Under the pieces are notes generated by a model that saw nothing but the letters and a program-made list of their open reading frames with translations, was not told the DNA's origin and searched no databases. Positions 1 to 8,539 of a stretch of DNA of 64,000 nucleotides are shown here, one piece after another; positions within the stretch are counted from its first letter, which is position 1, and every line of letters begins with the position of its first letter. The stretch spans positions 39,075 to 103,074 of the forward strand of contig CAJAIA010000009.1 in NCBI GenBank assembly GCA_903939735.1. The letters run 5' to 3'. Position numbers and translations under genes: made by a program. The stretch comes from an uncultured Ignavibacteria bacterium (lineage in GTDB: Bacteria; Bacteroidota; Ignavibacteria; Kapaibacteriales; Kapaibacteriaceae).

Positions 1-1098
1 TTTCGATTGTACGGATGCAAGGTAGGCGGCCGGACCCCGCAGATGCTCGAGCCATACGCTTTCGCTGAAGGTCGCAAAGCTCTCGCTCAGCCACGCGTAG
101 CGGAAGTCTTGCGGTGTAACGCAATCGCCAAACCACTGATGCGCAAGCTCGTGCGCAGCGACGATGTTTGCGGTGTCGCGCCGTTGCACTTCACTGATGG
201 CAATGGCAATCATGCCTTGATGTTCCATCGAGCCAAGCTGCGAGGTGTAGTACCCAACCTTCGAAAACGGGTACTGACCATATAGCCTCGAATAGGTCTC
301 GGTCATGCGCGGCACACGTGAAAATGCAATCGCAGCCGATGCGCTATCACGACGGCGCATGTAGAAGATATGCGGTACAACACCTGGCGCTGTTTGCGTG
401 ATGTAGCGTCCGGCTGCAAACGTGAGCAAGTATGTCGCCGACGGATGCGTTTCTGTCCATTCATACGTTGCGCGACCGTCGGGCGCAACTGCAACTGGCG
501 TAGCTACACCATTCGATGCTACAAGCCATTGTGCGTCTGGCACATGAAAGCGTGCATGGAACGTGGCCTTATCAGATGGATGGTCGTAACACGGAAGCCA
601 GTGTTGCGTTGCCGAGACGTTCGGGCTCGCGAAGCCAACACCCAAACAATACAGAACGCTATCCTGGTAGTGCACACCGCCCCATGCCGAGGGTCCGCCC
701 TCGTTGGTCATGGTGCCACTGTAGAACACGTCGATCGTATCGCGCTGGTTGCGCTTAACACGTGCGTTGATCGCAACTGCGTAGTGCATTGTATCGACGT
801 TGTCCGTTCCTACGCGAGGTGCTGATGTGCGCGAACGCTGCTGTTGAATCACAAACACCGAATCGATGGTCAGTCCACGCAGATTGATAGGGAAGGTCGA
901 CACCACAGTGTCGGCCGTCCAACGCACGGCGATGCGGCAGCGTCCGACGATTGTCTTTGCAGCAGGATTCGGGAAGGTGATGTCGGCATCGTAGTGCTCA
1001 ACATCAAACGCCTGTGGTCGGAAGAACGTTGGCGAGGAGACTTGTGAGAGCGCGGGTGTTGCGCTCACAAGAAGCAAGGCGAGGAGGAAACGTACCAT
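1..1098 (-). CDS. M1-family metallopeptidase (aminopeptidase N-like), 3' end off the window
   Basis: Secreted zinc aminopeptidase of the M1 family, reading leftward and cut by the window edge; 366 codons are visible. It starts with a Sec signal peptide of about 19 residues (MVRFLLALLLVSATPALSQ) followed by the beta-rich N-terminal M1 domain. The substrate motif GSMEHQGM replaces the classic GAMEN; Bacteroidota-type M1 enzymes often carry MEH. The zinc site is complete: HELAH at residues 316-320 and the third ligand Glu 339, exactly 18 residues after the second His, in LSESF. It likely trims peptides in the periplasm or outside the cell. The start codon at 1098 directly precedes the signal peptide. 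A hairpin terminator of the next gene upstream lies just before it, so it is probably its own transcription unit. Family is certain; exact specificity is not. Confidence 0.93.
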   Translation of the reverse strand, partial: MVRFLLALLLVSATPALSQVSSPTFFRPQAFDVEHYDADITFPNPAAKTIVGRCRIAVRWTADTVVSTFPINLRGLTIDSVFVIQQQRSRTSAPRVGTDNVDTMHYAVAINARVKRNQRDTIDVFYSGTMTNEGGPSAWGGVHYQDSVLYCLGVGFASPNVSATQHWLPCYDHPSDKATFHARFHVPDAQWLVASNGVATPVAVAPDGRATYEWTETHPSATYLLTFAAGRYITQTAPGVVPHIFYMRRRDSASAAIAFSRVPRMTETYSRLYGQYPFSKVGYYTSQLGSMEHQGMIAIAISEVQRRDTANIVAAHELAHQWFGDCVTPQDFRYAWLSESFATFSESVWLEHLRGPAAYLASVQSK

Positions 1099-1112
1099 GG
1101 CGTACAACATAC

Positions 1113-1146
1113 CAAAAAGGGCCACCGCCGTGAAGCAGTGGCCCTT
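1113..1146 (-). terminator. Rho-independent terminator of the gene at 1168-3477
   Basis: Perfect 9-bp stem AAGGGCCAC / GTGGCCCTT with a 12-base loop, followed on the minus strand by a run of five T (1114-1118). It lies about 20 bases after the stop of the secreted protein gene and before the M1 peptidase start. Confidence 0.85.
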
Positions 1147-1167
1147 GGAGAGATCAAGAGAGGCGCC

Positions 1168-3477
1168 TTAGCGGATGATCTGCAGCGGCAGCGCAAAGTT
1201 GGTTGTGCCGTTTGTCACGTGCACCATCACCATGCCCGACGGCAGTGATGCTGTTGCAAGCTGCATCGTTGTTTCACCAGCGACCACGTCAACTGTCTGC
1301 GTTGCAAGCGTTACACCCGTCATCGACACAACACGAATTGTTGCTGTGCCAGTTGTCGCGATGAAGCGCAGCGAAGCTGATGCAGCAGCCGGGTTCGGGA
1401 AGAGGTTGACACGTGTGCCGACGGCATCGACAGGTACGTCGACGCTTGTCGTGCTCATCACGAGGCCGATGCTGACTTCTTGATCAAGGCGCTGATTGTC
1501 AACGATGATCGTCTCAACTGTCGGTGCATAGTCTACACGGTCGGCTTCGAGTGTGACGGTGCCATAGGAAAGCTCCGTGAGTTCGTATGCGCCTTCGTTC
1601 TCCGACATCGCAAAGTCGATTACATCGCCTTGCTCGTCGCGTGCGAGAATCAGCGTGCCCACAACAGCGGCATTGCCTTGTGGTGTTTCTTCGCCAACCT
1701 TATGAACGATGCCACCACGCTTGTCGTACACCCATCCGCGGACGCGACCCTTGCCGCGCTCACCCTTTGCTGTGTCGAGCAGAATATCGTGTTGGAGCGC
1801 AACCATCATGTCGCCTACCTCAACGCGTGTTGCGTTGAGCCATGAGCCAACTGCCTTCTCACCCATGCGCATCCAACCAGGGATGTATGGACGTGCTGTT
1901 GGCATACCGAAGACGATGTAGACGCCTGGTGTGAGGTTTGCAAATGCGTAGTTGCCGTTTGCATCTGTTTCGACGCTGTAGGCCTTGTTCTTGATAATCA
2001 CAGAGTCGCCGTTTTCCTTTGCACGGCTGACAAGCTGATGCGCAACAACCTTGCCAGTGACGCCAGCGCTGGTGTAGAAGTTCTTCATCGTTCCCGTGAA
2101 GCCATTCTGGTATACCGGACGCTTGTCCATTGGGAAGTTCACGCCGTCTTCATTTGCACTGATGTTGATCGTCGTTGCTTGCGTTGCATCGTTGGTGTTA
2201 TTCCAGAACTCAACGAGATACTCGAGCTGCTTGTCACGTCCGAGAACTGTCGCTGTACCGATGTACGGGATGCCAGCTTGGATCTTCACTTCGTAGTATC
2301 CGTCTGCGTTTGTCTCCGCTACAACGCGACGCATGAGTGCGTTTGCGGCAAGCGGATCACGTGAGCGCACTTCGAAGACAACCAGTGCCTTGAGTCCGCC
2401 GTTTGTTTCTGCATCAAAGACACGTCCAGCGATTACAACCTTGACTGCTTCAGCACGCTTTGCGACAACGAAGTTGATCGTCTCAGCTTGGTCACATTCA
2501 ATAGTGACACTCTTTGCGTCCGCAAGTTCAACCGCATTCTCAAACCATTCTGCAATGAATGCTTCACCTTCAACACGGAGCTTGTAGGTGCCTGCAGGGA
2601 GTTTTAACTCGTATCGGCCAGCAACGATCTTGGCTGTGTAGACCGGACGGTACGCAACCGTCGTGTCGCCGTTAGGTGTGCGAACGATGCGCTCCATGCG
2701 CCATGCTGTTACAACACCGTTTGCTGTGGCATTTGCCCCTTCGATCGTGACCGCGCCCTTGAAGGTTGCGCAGGTTTCTTCCTTCGGCTTTTCGCCACCG
2801 ATTTCAAGAACATACGTCTGATACGTCATGATGATCTGACCATTGACTTCGACCCATGCTTTGATCTTGATCTCATAGCGACCTGCACGTGGGTTTTCCC
2901 AGACGATGAGGCCTGTCTCTTGATCAATCGTCATGCCTTCCGGACCATTCACGATGCCGTAACGAATCTTCGTGCCGGCGTTTGTCTCTGCACGAACAGG
3001 ATATGTGTAGCGCTTTCCTGCAGATCCATTCTTCAACGGAACCGACACGATGATGACCTTCTTCTCGCTCTTGTCCTTGATCGTGACCACCTTGATCATC
3101 GTGCGAGCACTCTCTTCGTTGCCCCAAACGGCGCGCACGAAGAATGTGTATGTACCAGCTGCGAGATTCTCCACGTTGTACGTGTAGAAGTTCTCGCGAG
3201 GGGGCTTGGCAGGATCGACAACTACTGAGCCGATCTTGCTGAACTTGGTGAGGTCCTCGGTTTCTTTCGATGCCTGATAGACGTTGTAGGAACCAGGGAC
3301 ATCATTGCCCTGCATTCCGAACCAGCCTAGCATGACATACTGTGAACCGTTGCTGTTGTCGAGAACCTTCGCCTGAAATCCTTCCGGACCTGGGCGCTGT
3401 TGCGCGAATGAGGCAACGAACCCCATGGCGAACACGACCATTGCGAGCGCAAGGCGTGATAGTGATGCTACGTTCAT
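1168..3477 (-). CDS. Large secreted protein with Ig-like and carboxypeptidase-regulatory-like domains and T9SS sorting domain
   Basis: A 769-residue secreted protein. The start at 3477 is chosen because it begins a clear signal peptide (cleavage after SFAQ) and has GGAG seven bases upstream. Next comes a fibronectin-III-like segment (LGWFGMQGNDVPGSYNVYQAS), then a putative Ig/cadherin-like domain (PVRAETNAGTKIRYGIVNG, with the WENPRAGRYEI strand), then several carboxypeptidase-regulatory-like beta-sandwiches marked by GxYELKLPAGTY, DGYYEVKIQAGIPY and NGNYAFANLTPGVY. The last 80 or so residues are a type IX secretion C-terminal domain starting at LFPNPAAASASLRF and ending LPLQIIR. It is therefore probably exported through the T9SS and kept on the surface or released. 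No enzymatic motif is visible, so a structural or adhesive role is inference. Confidence 0.82.
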   Translation of the reverse strand: MNVASLSRLALAMVVFAMGFVASFAQQRPGPEGFQAKVLDNSNGSQYVMLGWFGMQGNDVPGSYNVYQASKETEDLTKFSKIGSVVVDPAKPPRENFYTYNVENLAAGTYTFFVRAVWGNEESARTMIKVVTIKDKSEKKVIIVSVPLKNGSAGKRYTYPVRAETNAGTKIRYGIVNGPEGMTIDQETGLIVWENPRAGRYEIKIKAWVEVNGQIIMTYQTYVLEIGGEKPKEETCATFKGAVTIEGANATANGVVTAWRMERIVRTPNGDTTVAYRPVYTAKIVAGRYELKLPAGTYKLRVEGEAFIAEWFENAVELADAKSVTIECDQAETINFVVAKRAEAVKVVIAGRVFDAETNGGLKALVVFEVRSRDPLAANALMRRVVAETNADGYYEVKIQAGIPYIGTATVLGRDKQLEYLVEFWNNTNDATQATTINISANEDGVNFPMDKRPVYQNGFTGTMKNFYTSAGVTGKVVAHQLVSRAKENGDSVIIKNKAYSVETDANGNYAFANLTPGVYIVFGMPTARPYIPGWMRMGEKAVGSWLNATRVEVGDMMVALQHDILLDTAKGERGKGRVRGWVYDKRGGIVHKVGEETPQGNAAVVGTLILARDEQGDVIDFAMSENEGAYELTELSYGTVTLEADRVDYAPTVETIIVDNQRLDQEVSIGLVMSTTSVDVPVDAVGTRVNLFPNPAAASASLRFIATTGTATIRVVSMTGVTLATQTVDVVAGETTMQLATASLPSGMVMVHVTNGTTNFALPLQIIR

Positions 3478-3555
3478 GATAGCTCCAATGATGTGCAGTG
3501 AAACACGTGGTGACAATCGTTCTTCACCAGGTACAAACCACGACCTGCGGTTGGG

Positions 3556-4140
3556 TTACAGCGTTAAGGTTATCGTGCCGAGGGTTTGCTCCTGGCCAGC
3601 GCCCACAAAATAGCGATCCTTATTCAAGACCACGTACAGCGTCAAGGTAACGCTCCGCGGTTGGCCGGGCTGTCGGGGCTGTTCAGCAATAATGATTGCC
3701 GCCGTATTGGTGTTGGCTTCGGATGGATAGACCTGTACGCCATTGCCGAAATCTGCCGAGAAGCTGACCTCGCCCTTGACCAAGTTGTACGATAACCCGT
3801 TGCCAGGGAACGAGTCTACGCGGACACGGAACTCCTTGAGCATCGGGCTTTTCTGGGGGTCTGGTACAGTCTCCATGGTGCAGTCAATCCAGAACCGCAT
3901 TGGCGCTACGGTGGTATCGATGCGGAACGTGGGGAGCCCCTTAATCCGGTACGAGCCCGAAGCAGCGGTAAAATCGACGTTGATGGTCCGCGGTGTGATC
4001 TTCACGGCAGGGGTCACCGGGGTTTCCGTGCGGGGAGCATCGGAGTCGAGAGGAGATATGCACGATGGGATCAGCGCGACAACCGACATCGTCAGAAGCG
4101 CGGCAATAATCGTGGAACGAGTGGTCTGTGTGATACGCAT
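3556..4140 (-). CDS. Putative lipoprotein, last gene of the sigma/anti-sigma operon
   Basis: A 194-residue protein with a hydrophobic N-terminus ending in LIPSC, a probable lipobox with Cys 27, so it is likely lipid-anchored in the cell envelope. The mature part is beta-rich (TINVDFTAASGSYRIKG, VTLTLYVVLNKDRYFVGAG) with no recognised catalytic motif. It starts 11 bases after the stop of the anti-sigma-like gene and so belongs to the operon 5888 to 3556. Its position suggests an envelope protein controlled by, or sensed through, the ECF pair; that is inference. Confidence 0.65.
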   Translation of the reverse strand: MRITQTTRSTIIAALLTMSVVALIPSCISPLDSDAPRTETPVTPAVKITPRTINVDFTAASGSYRIKGLPTFRIDTTVAPMRFWIDCTMETVPDPQKSPMLKEFRVRVDSFPGNGLSYNLVKGEVSFSADFGNGVQVYPSEANTNTAAIIIAEQPRQPGQPRSVTLTLYVVLNKDRYFVGAGQEQTLGTITLTL

Positions 4141-4151
4141 TTGTCTATCTG

Positions 4152-5312
4152 TTAAAAGCGAACGGCAACGCCGTACGTAAGTCCGAGTTTGGAAGAAGAG
4201 AACCAGGCACTGTTGAACTGGTAAGCCATGGCCGTACCCTCAACACCGAGCATGAACGACAATGGTCCGGCAGGCGAGTATTGGAATCCAGCCGTTACAC
4301 GTCCGAGTGGACCAAACGATGTGCCACCGAGCAGAACTTGTCCGAATGGCGCGAAGCCCGACGATCCAAGTTGCGAGAGTGTGTAGCGATACGCAGCGCC
4401 TGCCCACATCGACTGCGGCTGCTGCTGATATTGAATGACTTGTGCGTTCACATTGCCCTGGAAGGACATTGGGAAGATTTCGCTCCCCATTTCAAGGCCT
4501 ACTGCATGATTGTCCGACAGCTGATACAGAAGACCAAGGCCGACATTCTCATACCATGTCGACTGCGCCGGCGCGTTGACATCAACAAGCGAGGTTGCGG
4601 ACATGCCGCGCATCTGAACGATGAATGCAGGGAACATCATTGAGCGCATCGAAATCGGCTGCAGCGCTGTTTGCTGAATCACGCGCTGATCTGATGTCTG
4701 CGACAACGTCATCGCATTCGTGAGCGTTACACGTTGCGCAGGTTGCATTGCAACAGCAGGCATCTCTGTACGCTCGGTGTTCTGCTCTGCAAGGGGCTGC
4801 TCAACAGCTGGTTGTGACGGTGTACGATCGAGCTCAGCACGCAATGCCGCGTTGTCGCGACGCAGTGCAGCGAGTTGCGCGTCGTGCGTGCATGGCTTCT
4901 CGACGATGATGGTCTCGCCGGCCTTCACTGCTGGTTGCTGTGGTTGCATCGCTTGCAACTGTGGCGCATCAGACTGCATTACGCCCCACGTGATTGCTGT
5001 AGCTGTTGCTGCTGCGAGCAGGGGAATACCAACCTTCGGGAGCCATGTCGAGAGTAGACCGCCGCCCACGGCTCCGGCTGCTGCGCCTGCTAGGGGGCCA
5101 GCAAATCCCAGTCCGCTAAAGACCGAAGAAGTAAGTGCTACCGGTGGTATCAATGCCACACGATCGTTCTGTACAGCAGAACGAATCGCGAGTTGCTGTT
5201 TGAATTCCGACCGAAGGTCGGCATTCACAGCAAGCTCACCGAAGAGCGTCGACTCGTGCATGGCTTCAAGGTCGCCATCAAGCAAGTCGTTAATATGATC
5301 GCGGTGGTCCAT
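4152..5312 (-). CDS. Anti-sigma-factor-like membrane protein with C-terminal beta-barrel-like domain
   Basis: A 386-residue protein encoded 12 bases after the ECF sigma gene. Residues 1-50 resemble the short helical cytoplasmic part of anti-sigma factors (HINDLLDGDLEA, then a helix rich in Leu and Arg) without a zinc HxxxCxxC. Residues 65-112 contain a Gly/Ala stretch and a membrane helix (VGIPLLAAATATAITWGVM). A short coiled coil follows at about 145-163 (AALRRDNAALRAELDR), then a Pro/Gln-rich linker. Residues 225-386 alternate polar and nonpolar residues, are rich in Gly and aromatics, and end in LGLTYGVAVRF, as small outer-membrane beta-barrels do. Pairing with the sigma gene supports the anti-sigma call; the barrel assignment rests on pattern only. 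Confidence 0.7.
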   Translation of the reverse strand: MDHRDHINDLLDGDLEAMHESTLFGELAVNADLRSEFKQQLAIRSAVQNDRVALIPPVALTSSVFSGLGFAGPLAGAAAGAVGGGLLSTWLPKVGIPLLAAATATAITWGVMQSDAPQLQAMQPQQPAVKAGETIIVEKPCTHDAQLAALRRDNAALRAELDRTPSQPAVEQPLAEQNTERTEMPAVAMQPAQRVTLTNAMTLSQTSDQRVIQQTALQPISMRSMMFPAFIVQMRGMSATSLVDVNAPAQSTWYENVGLGLLYQLSDNHAVGLEMGSEIFPMSFQGNVNAQVIQYQQQPQSMWAGAAYRYTLSQLGSSGFAPFGQVLLGGTSFGPLGRVTAGFQYSPAGPLSFMLGVEGTAMAYQFNSAWFSSSKLGLTYGVAVRF

Positions 5313-5324
5313 ACCAGTACCGAT

Positions 5325-5888
5325 CTATTCTTTTGAAAATTCGTTGAGATACGGTTCAAGGATTTCCTTGATCCGTTGTCGAGCCCGAAACACGCGAACC
5401 TTCGCAGTCTCAAGCTTGATGTTGAGCATTGCGCTTATCTCGTTGTACGACAGACCATCGTACTCACGAAGAACAAACACTTCCTTTTGGTCATGGGGCA
5501 AGAGCTCCATGGCCATGGTTATGAGCTTCATCATTTCCGAGCGATCTGCTTCGCGCGAGATTCCTGGGTTGTAGAGCGCTTCGTCAAACTCTACTACCTG
5601 CGTCTGTGCACGCTTCTTTTCGTTGAGACACAGATTTCGGCAGATCGTCAGTGCATAGGCGCGAACATTCTCGAGGTACTCGATCCGCTCAGCGCTTTGG
5701 TAGAACCGCATAAACGTGTCTTGAAACACATCGTAGGCGCGGTCCCTGCTTCCGAGTACGCGCATGCAATACGCGAACACGTTGGGCGACAGTCGTGAAT
5801 ACAGTTCACCAAACGCAATCTCGCGACGTTCCGTGCGAAGCAACGCGAAGAGTTCAGTGTCGCTATATTCCGAGAGCTGACGCTCCAT
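5325..5888 (-). CDS. ECF-type RNA polymerase sigma factor
   Basis: A 187-residue sigma-70 family ECF factor. Region 2 includes DVFQDTFMRFYQSAERIE (core and -10 recognition), and region 4 includes LPHDQKEVFVLREYDGLSY with the helix-turn-helix NEISAMLNIKLETAKVRV. It has the usual ECF length with no extra C-terminal domain. It heads a three-gene operon with a membrane anti-sigma-like protein and a lipoprotein, and is divergent from the YgjP-like gene 18 bases away. It probably directs an envelope regulon under control of the adjacent gene. Confidence 0.95.
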   Translation of the reverse strand: MERQLSEYSDTELFALLRTERREIAFGELYSRLSPNVFAYCMRVLGSRDRAYDVFQDTFMRFYQSAERIEYLENVRAYALTICRNLCLNEKKRAQTQVVEFDEALYNPGISREADRSEMMKLITMAMELLPHDQKEVFVLREYDGLSYNEISAMLNIKLETAKVRVFRARQRIKEILEPYLNEFSKE

Positions 5889-5906
5889 AGATCACAATAA
5901 CTTGAA

Positions 5907-6602
5907 ATGACGCAGAACGTTACGGGGATTGAGTCGCTTTCGTACACGATCGTACGCAGCGCACGTCGCACGATGTCGGTGGAGATACAACCGCACGGCA
6001 TTGTCGTTGTGCGGGCACCGAATCGTATGCCATTGTACGAAATCGAGCGGTTTGTTGCCCTGAAATCTGCCTGGATCCAGCGCCGTGTCCGTGATGCGCA
6101 AGCCCGCAGGGCACTTGTGCCACAACTGACGGGTTCGCGATCGTTCTACCACCGAGGGGAAGTTCGTACGTGGGGCTTTGCCGGCGATGGAGCGGATCTC
6201 ACCGTCCCAAGCCGGGTCAAAACAGAAAACGCTGCCATCAGCTACGTAGAGCGATGGCAGCGTTCAGAGGCAGAGCAGGTGTTTTCGACCATGATTGCTG
6301 ACGCGTTGCCGACTATCGGCGTGCCGGGTCTGCGCTATCAGGGTCTGCGGATTCGTGCGATGCGTCGGCGCTGGGGCTCGTGTTCGTCAACTGGACATGT
6401 CACGTTGAACGGACATCTGATTCGCGTCCCTGATGGATGCATCCGCGGTGTTGTGGTGCACGAGGTGTGTCACCTAGCTCACCTTCATCACGGACCCGCC
6501 TTCCATCAACTTGTTGCCGATGTGTTTCCCGACCATGCGCTTGCCGATGCAATTCTCGATGCATGGACGCACGTGCTCTACGACGACGTTCTTACGCCTT
6601 AA
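5907..6602 (+). CDS. YgjP-like (DUF45) metallopeptidase
   Basis: A 231-residue cytoplasmic protein of the YgjP/DUF45 family of putative zinc metallopeptidases. The diagnostic parts are RRWGSCSSTGHVTLNG (residues 154-169) and the zinc motif HEVCH (185-189), followed by HLHHGPAFH in place of the usual H-x-SxxFW block. Family members are predicted proteases; some lie beside restriction systems, but this one is beside an ECF sigma gene. It is divergent from that gene with only 18 bases between starts. Its last 11 bases overlap the end of the convergent bacilliredoxin gene. Confidence 0.88.
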   Translation: MTQNVTGIESLSYTIVRSARRTMSVEIQPHGIVVVRAPNRMPLYEIERFVALKSAWIQRRVRDAQARRALVPQLTGSRSFYHRGEVRTWGFAGDGADLTVPSRVKTENAAISYVERWQRSEAEQVFSTMIADALPTIGVPGLRYQGLRIRAMRRRWGSCSSTGHVTLNGHLIRVPDGCIRGVVVHEVCHLAHLHHGPAFHQLVADVFPDHALADAILDAWTHVLYDDVLTP

Positions 6603-7014
6603 CGCAGATCTCGTCGAATGCACTTGTGAGCGATGCAGCAATCATCTCAGGTGTGCGACCCTCGATGTGATGGCGTGGCATAAAGCCTACCAGTTCACCA
6701 TCGCGCATCAATGCGATGGCAGGTGAGGACGGCGGAACACCCGTGAAATACGAGCGCGCACGCTCGACTGCCTCGAGGTCCTGTCCGGCAAACACTGTTG
6801 TGATGTTATCAGGCAACGTGTGATGCTTGAGCGCAAGCGCTACGCCCGGACGTGCACCGCCAGCGGCGCAACCGCATACCGAGTTGAGCACAACCATCGT
6901 TGTGCCAGGCTGCTTCATCGCGGCATCAACATCTTCTGCTGTGCGAAGCTCCTTTACGCCGAGCGATGTGAGTTCTTCGCGCATTGGTTGGACGAGCATT
7001 GGATCGTATGGCAT
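6592..7014 (-). CDS. Bacilliredoxin (BrxA/BrxB, YphP/YqiW family)
   Basis: A 140-residue thioredoxin-fold protein of the BrxA/BrxB family. The CGC motif is at residues 47-49 (NSVCGCAAGGARPG), and the typical HHIEGR segment lies near the C-terminus. In Firmicutes these proteins remove bacillithiol from modified proteins; homologues also occur in Bacteroidota and Chlorobi. It starts three bases after the stop of the TPR gene, so the two are co-transcribed. It converges with and overlaps the YgjP-like gene by 11 bases. Confidence 0.9.
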   Translation of the reverse strand: MPYDPMLVQPMREELTSLGVKELRTAEDVDAAMKQPGTTMVVLNSVCGCAAGGARPGVALALKHHTLPDNITTVFAGQDLEAVERARSYFTGVPPSSPAIALMRDGELVGFMPRHHIEGRTPEMIAASLTSAFDEICVKA

Positions 7015-7017
7015 TGC

Positions 7018-8460
7018 TTACTGTTCCCCTATGTTGTGTTGTTGTAAAACGGTGGTGAGGTATTCCATTGCGAGTGGACCAGCAATCACGGGAAACTCCG
7101 TGTCGAAGTCGGCTCGCTTGGATGGATCAAGTGAAAATGCTTTGTGGAGAAACGGTATAGCCGAGTGTGGCTGTCCGGCAGCGCACAGCGTCTTGGCCGT
7201 GGCATAATACCCTTCAGCCCAACTTGGTAACAAGCGCACGCATTCATTGAATCCGCGCAGAGCTTCAAGTACGTCGCCGGTTTCCAGCACGCTTGAGGCA
7301 TAGTCGAACCAGCACTCAACATCATCGGGTTGCAGCTCGAGTGCTTTCCGGTAGGCATTGAGCGATTCGGGTACACGACGAAGATTGAACAGTGCATCAG
7401 CCTTCGCATACCACAGGTCGGCATACGCTGGGTCGATCGCTAGTGCCGCTTCATAATCGCGCAGAGCAAGATCGAACTGCTCCATCGCGTCGTGGCATGT
7501 TCCACGTCCGTATAGCGCTTGCGCATGCGTGGGATCAGCGGTGATAACCTTGGTGAACATCTGTGCTGCTTCGTCGAAACTTCCGCGTTCTTCCAAGGAA
7601 GATGCGAGGTTGTGCATCACAGGTACATCGGCTGGGTCGGCAGCATGTGCATGCGTATACGACGCAATAGCTTCTTCAACACGGCCAAGCGCAGAGTACG
7701 TGTTGCCCATGTTGAACCACGCGTTCACGAAGTCGGCCTTGATCACTGTGGCCATGTCGTAACAGCGCACGGCTTCGCGAAGAGCCCCCTTCTTACCCAT
7801 GATCACGCCTTTGTTGAACCACGCATTGGGTTCGTATGGCTCTGCATCGATGAGTGTGTCGTAGATGGCGGCAGCTTCGGTGAATTGTTCAAGAGCTTCG
7901 TAGCAGATGGCCATTTCGAAGAGCGCATCACGATGGAATTGCTCGTGTCGGGACAGTACCGTAAACATGCGCAGTGCTTCGTCGTACCGCTCACGCTTCT
8001 GCAGAATGAGTGCCTTGGTGAAGAGTGCGTCGAAGTTTTCTGGGTCTTGCGCAAGCGCTGCATCGATGAGCAATTGTGCGTCGTCGAGACGTCCAAGTTG
8101 CTCGAGTGCAATACCGCGGTTGATGATAAGCTCGGTGTCGATTGGGTCGAGCGACGACGCGCGATCATATGCGTCGAGCGCATCTGTCCAGCGACCAAGA
8201 CTGCTGAGGGCGATCCCGAACTTATGCCATGCATCGGGCGAGTAGGGGGTACGCTCGGTCCACATCTTGGCGAACACAAAGGCGTCCTCAAACGCGGACG
8301 TCTCGAGGCAGTAGTGAACGACCATTTCAAGGGATTCGATCGACGGAGCCCCTTGCTGCCAGTTCCCACTGCGCACAGAATCCCGGAACCGACGGAGCGT
8401 CTCATCGAGCTCCTGCCGATTCAGTTCATCGTTGTCGTCGTCGTAGTCGAACTCCATCAT
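7018..8460 (-). CDS. Tetratricopeptide repeat protein
   Basis: A 480-residue protein made almost entirely of TPR units from about residue 30 onward, recognisable by repeated A-x-x-x-Y/F...P spacing such as WFNKGVIMGKKGALREAVRCY, ALYGRGTCHDAMEQFDLALR and LWYAKADALFNLRRVPESL. The N-terminus is acidic (EFDYDDDNDELN). There is no signal peptide or membrane segment, so it should be a cytoplasmic scaffold. It lies 79 bases downstream of the RlmI-like gene and directly upstream of bacilliredoxin. The partner protein cannot be told from sequence. Confidence 0.9.
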   Translation of the reverse strand: MMEFDYDDDNDELNRQELDETLRRFRDSVRSGNWQQGAPSIESLEMVVHYCLETSAFEDAFVFAKMWTERTPYSPDAWHKFGIALSSLGRWTDALDAYDRASSLDPIDTELIINRGIALEQLGRLDDAQLLIDAALAQDPENFDALFTKALILQKRERYDEALRMFTVLSRHEQFHRDALFEMAICYEALEQFTEAAAIYDTLIDAEPYEPNAWFNKGVIMGKKGALREAVRCYDMATVIKADFVNAWFNMGNTYSALGRVEEAIASYTHAHAADPADVPVMHNLASSLEERGSFDEAAQMFTKVITADPTHAQALYGRGTCHDAMEQFDLALRDYEAALAIDPAYADLWYAKADALFNLRRVPESLNAYRKALELQPDDVECWFDYASSVLETGDVLEALRGFNECVRLLPSWAEGYYATAKTLCAAGQPHSAIPFLHKAFSLDPSKRADFDTEFPVIAGPLAMEYLTTVLQQHNIGEQ

Positions 8461-8539
8461 GATGCACGCAACATAATCGATGTTGGGAAAGGACGTACGT
8501 GGACGTTTTCCACCGGACGGTAGTGCATTGTGAGGGGGC

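Noticed and set aside
7519..8523. Long open frame antisense to the TPR gene
   Set aside because: Its protein has no family features and its codons mirror the strongly biased real gene on the other strand.
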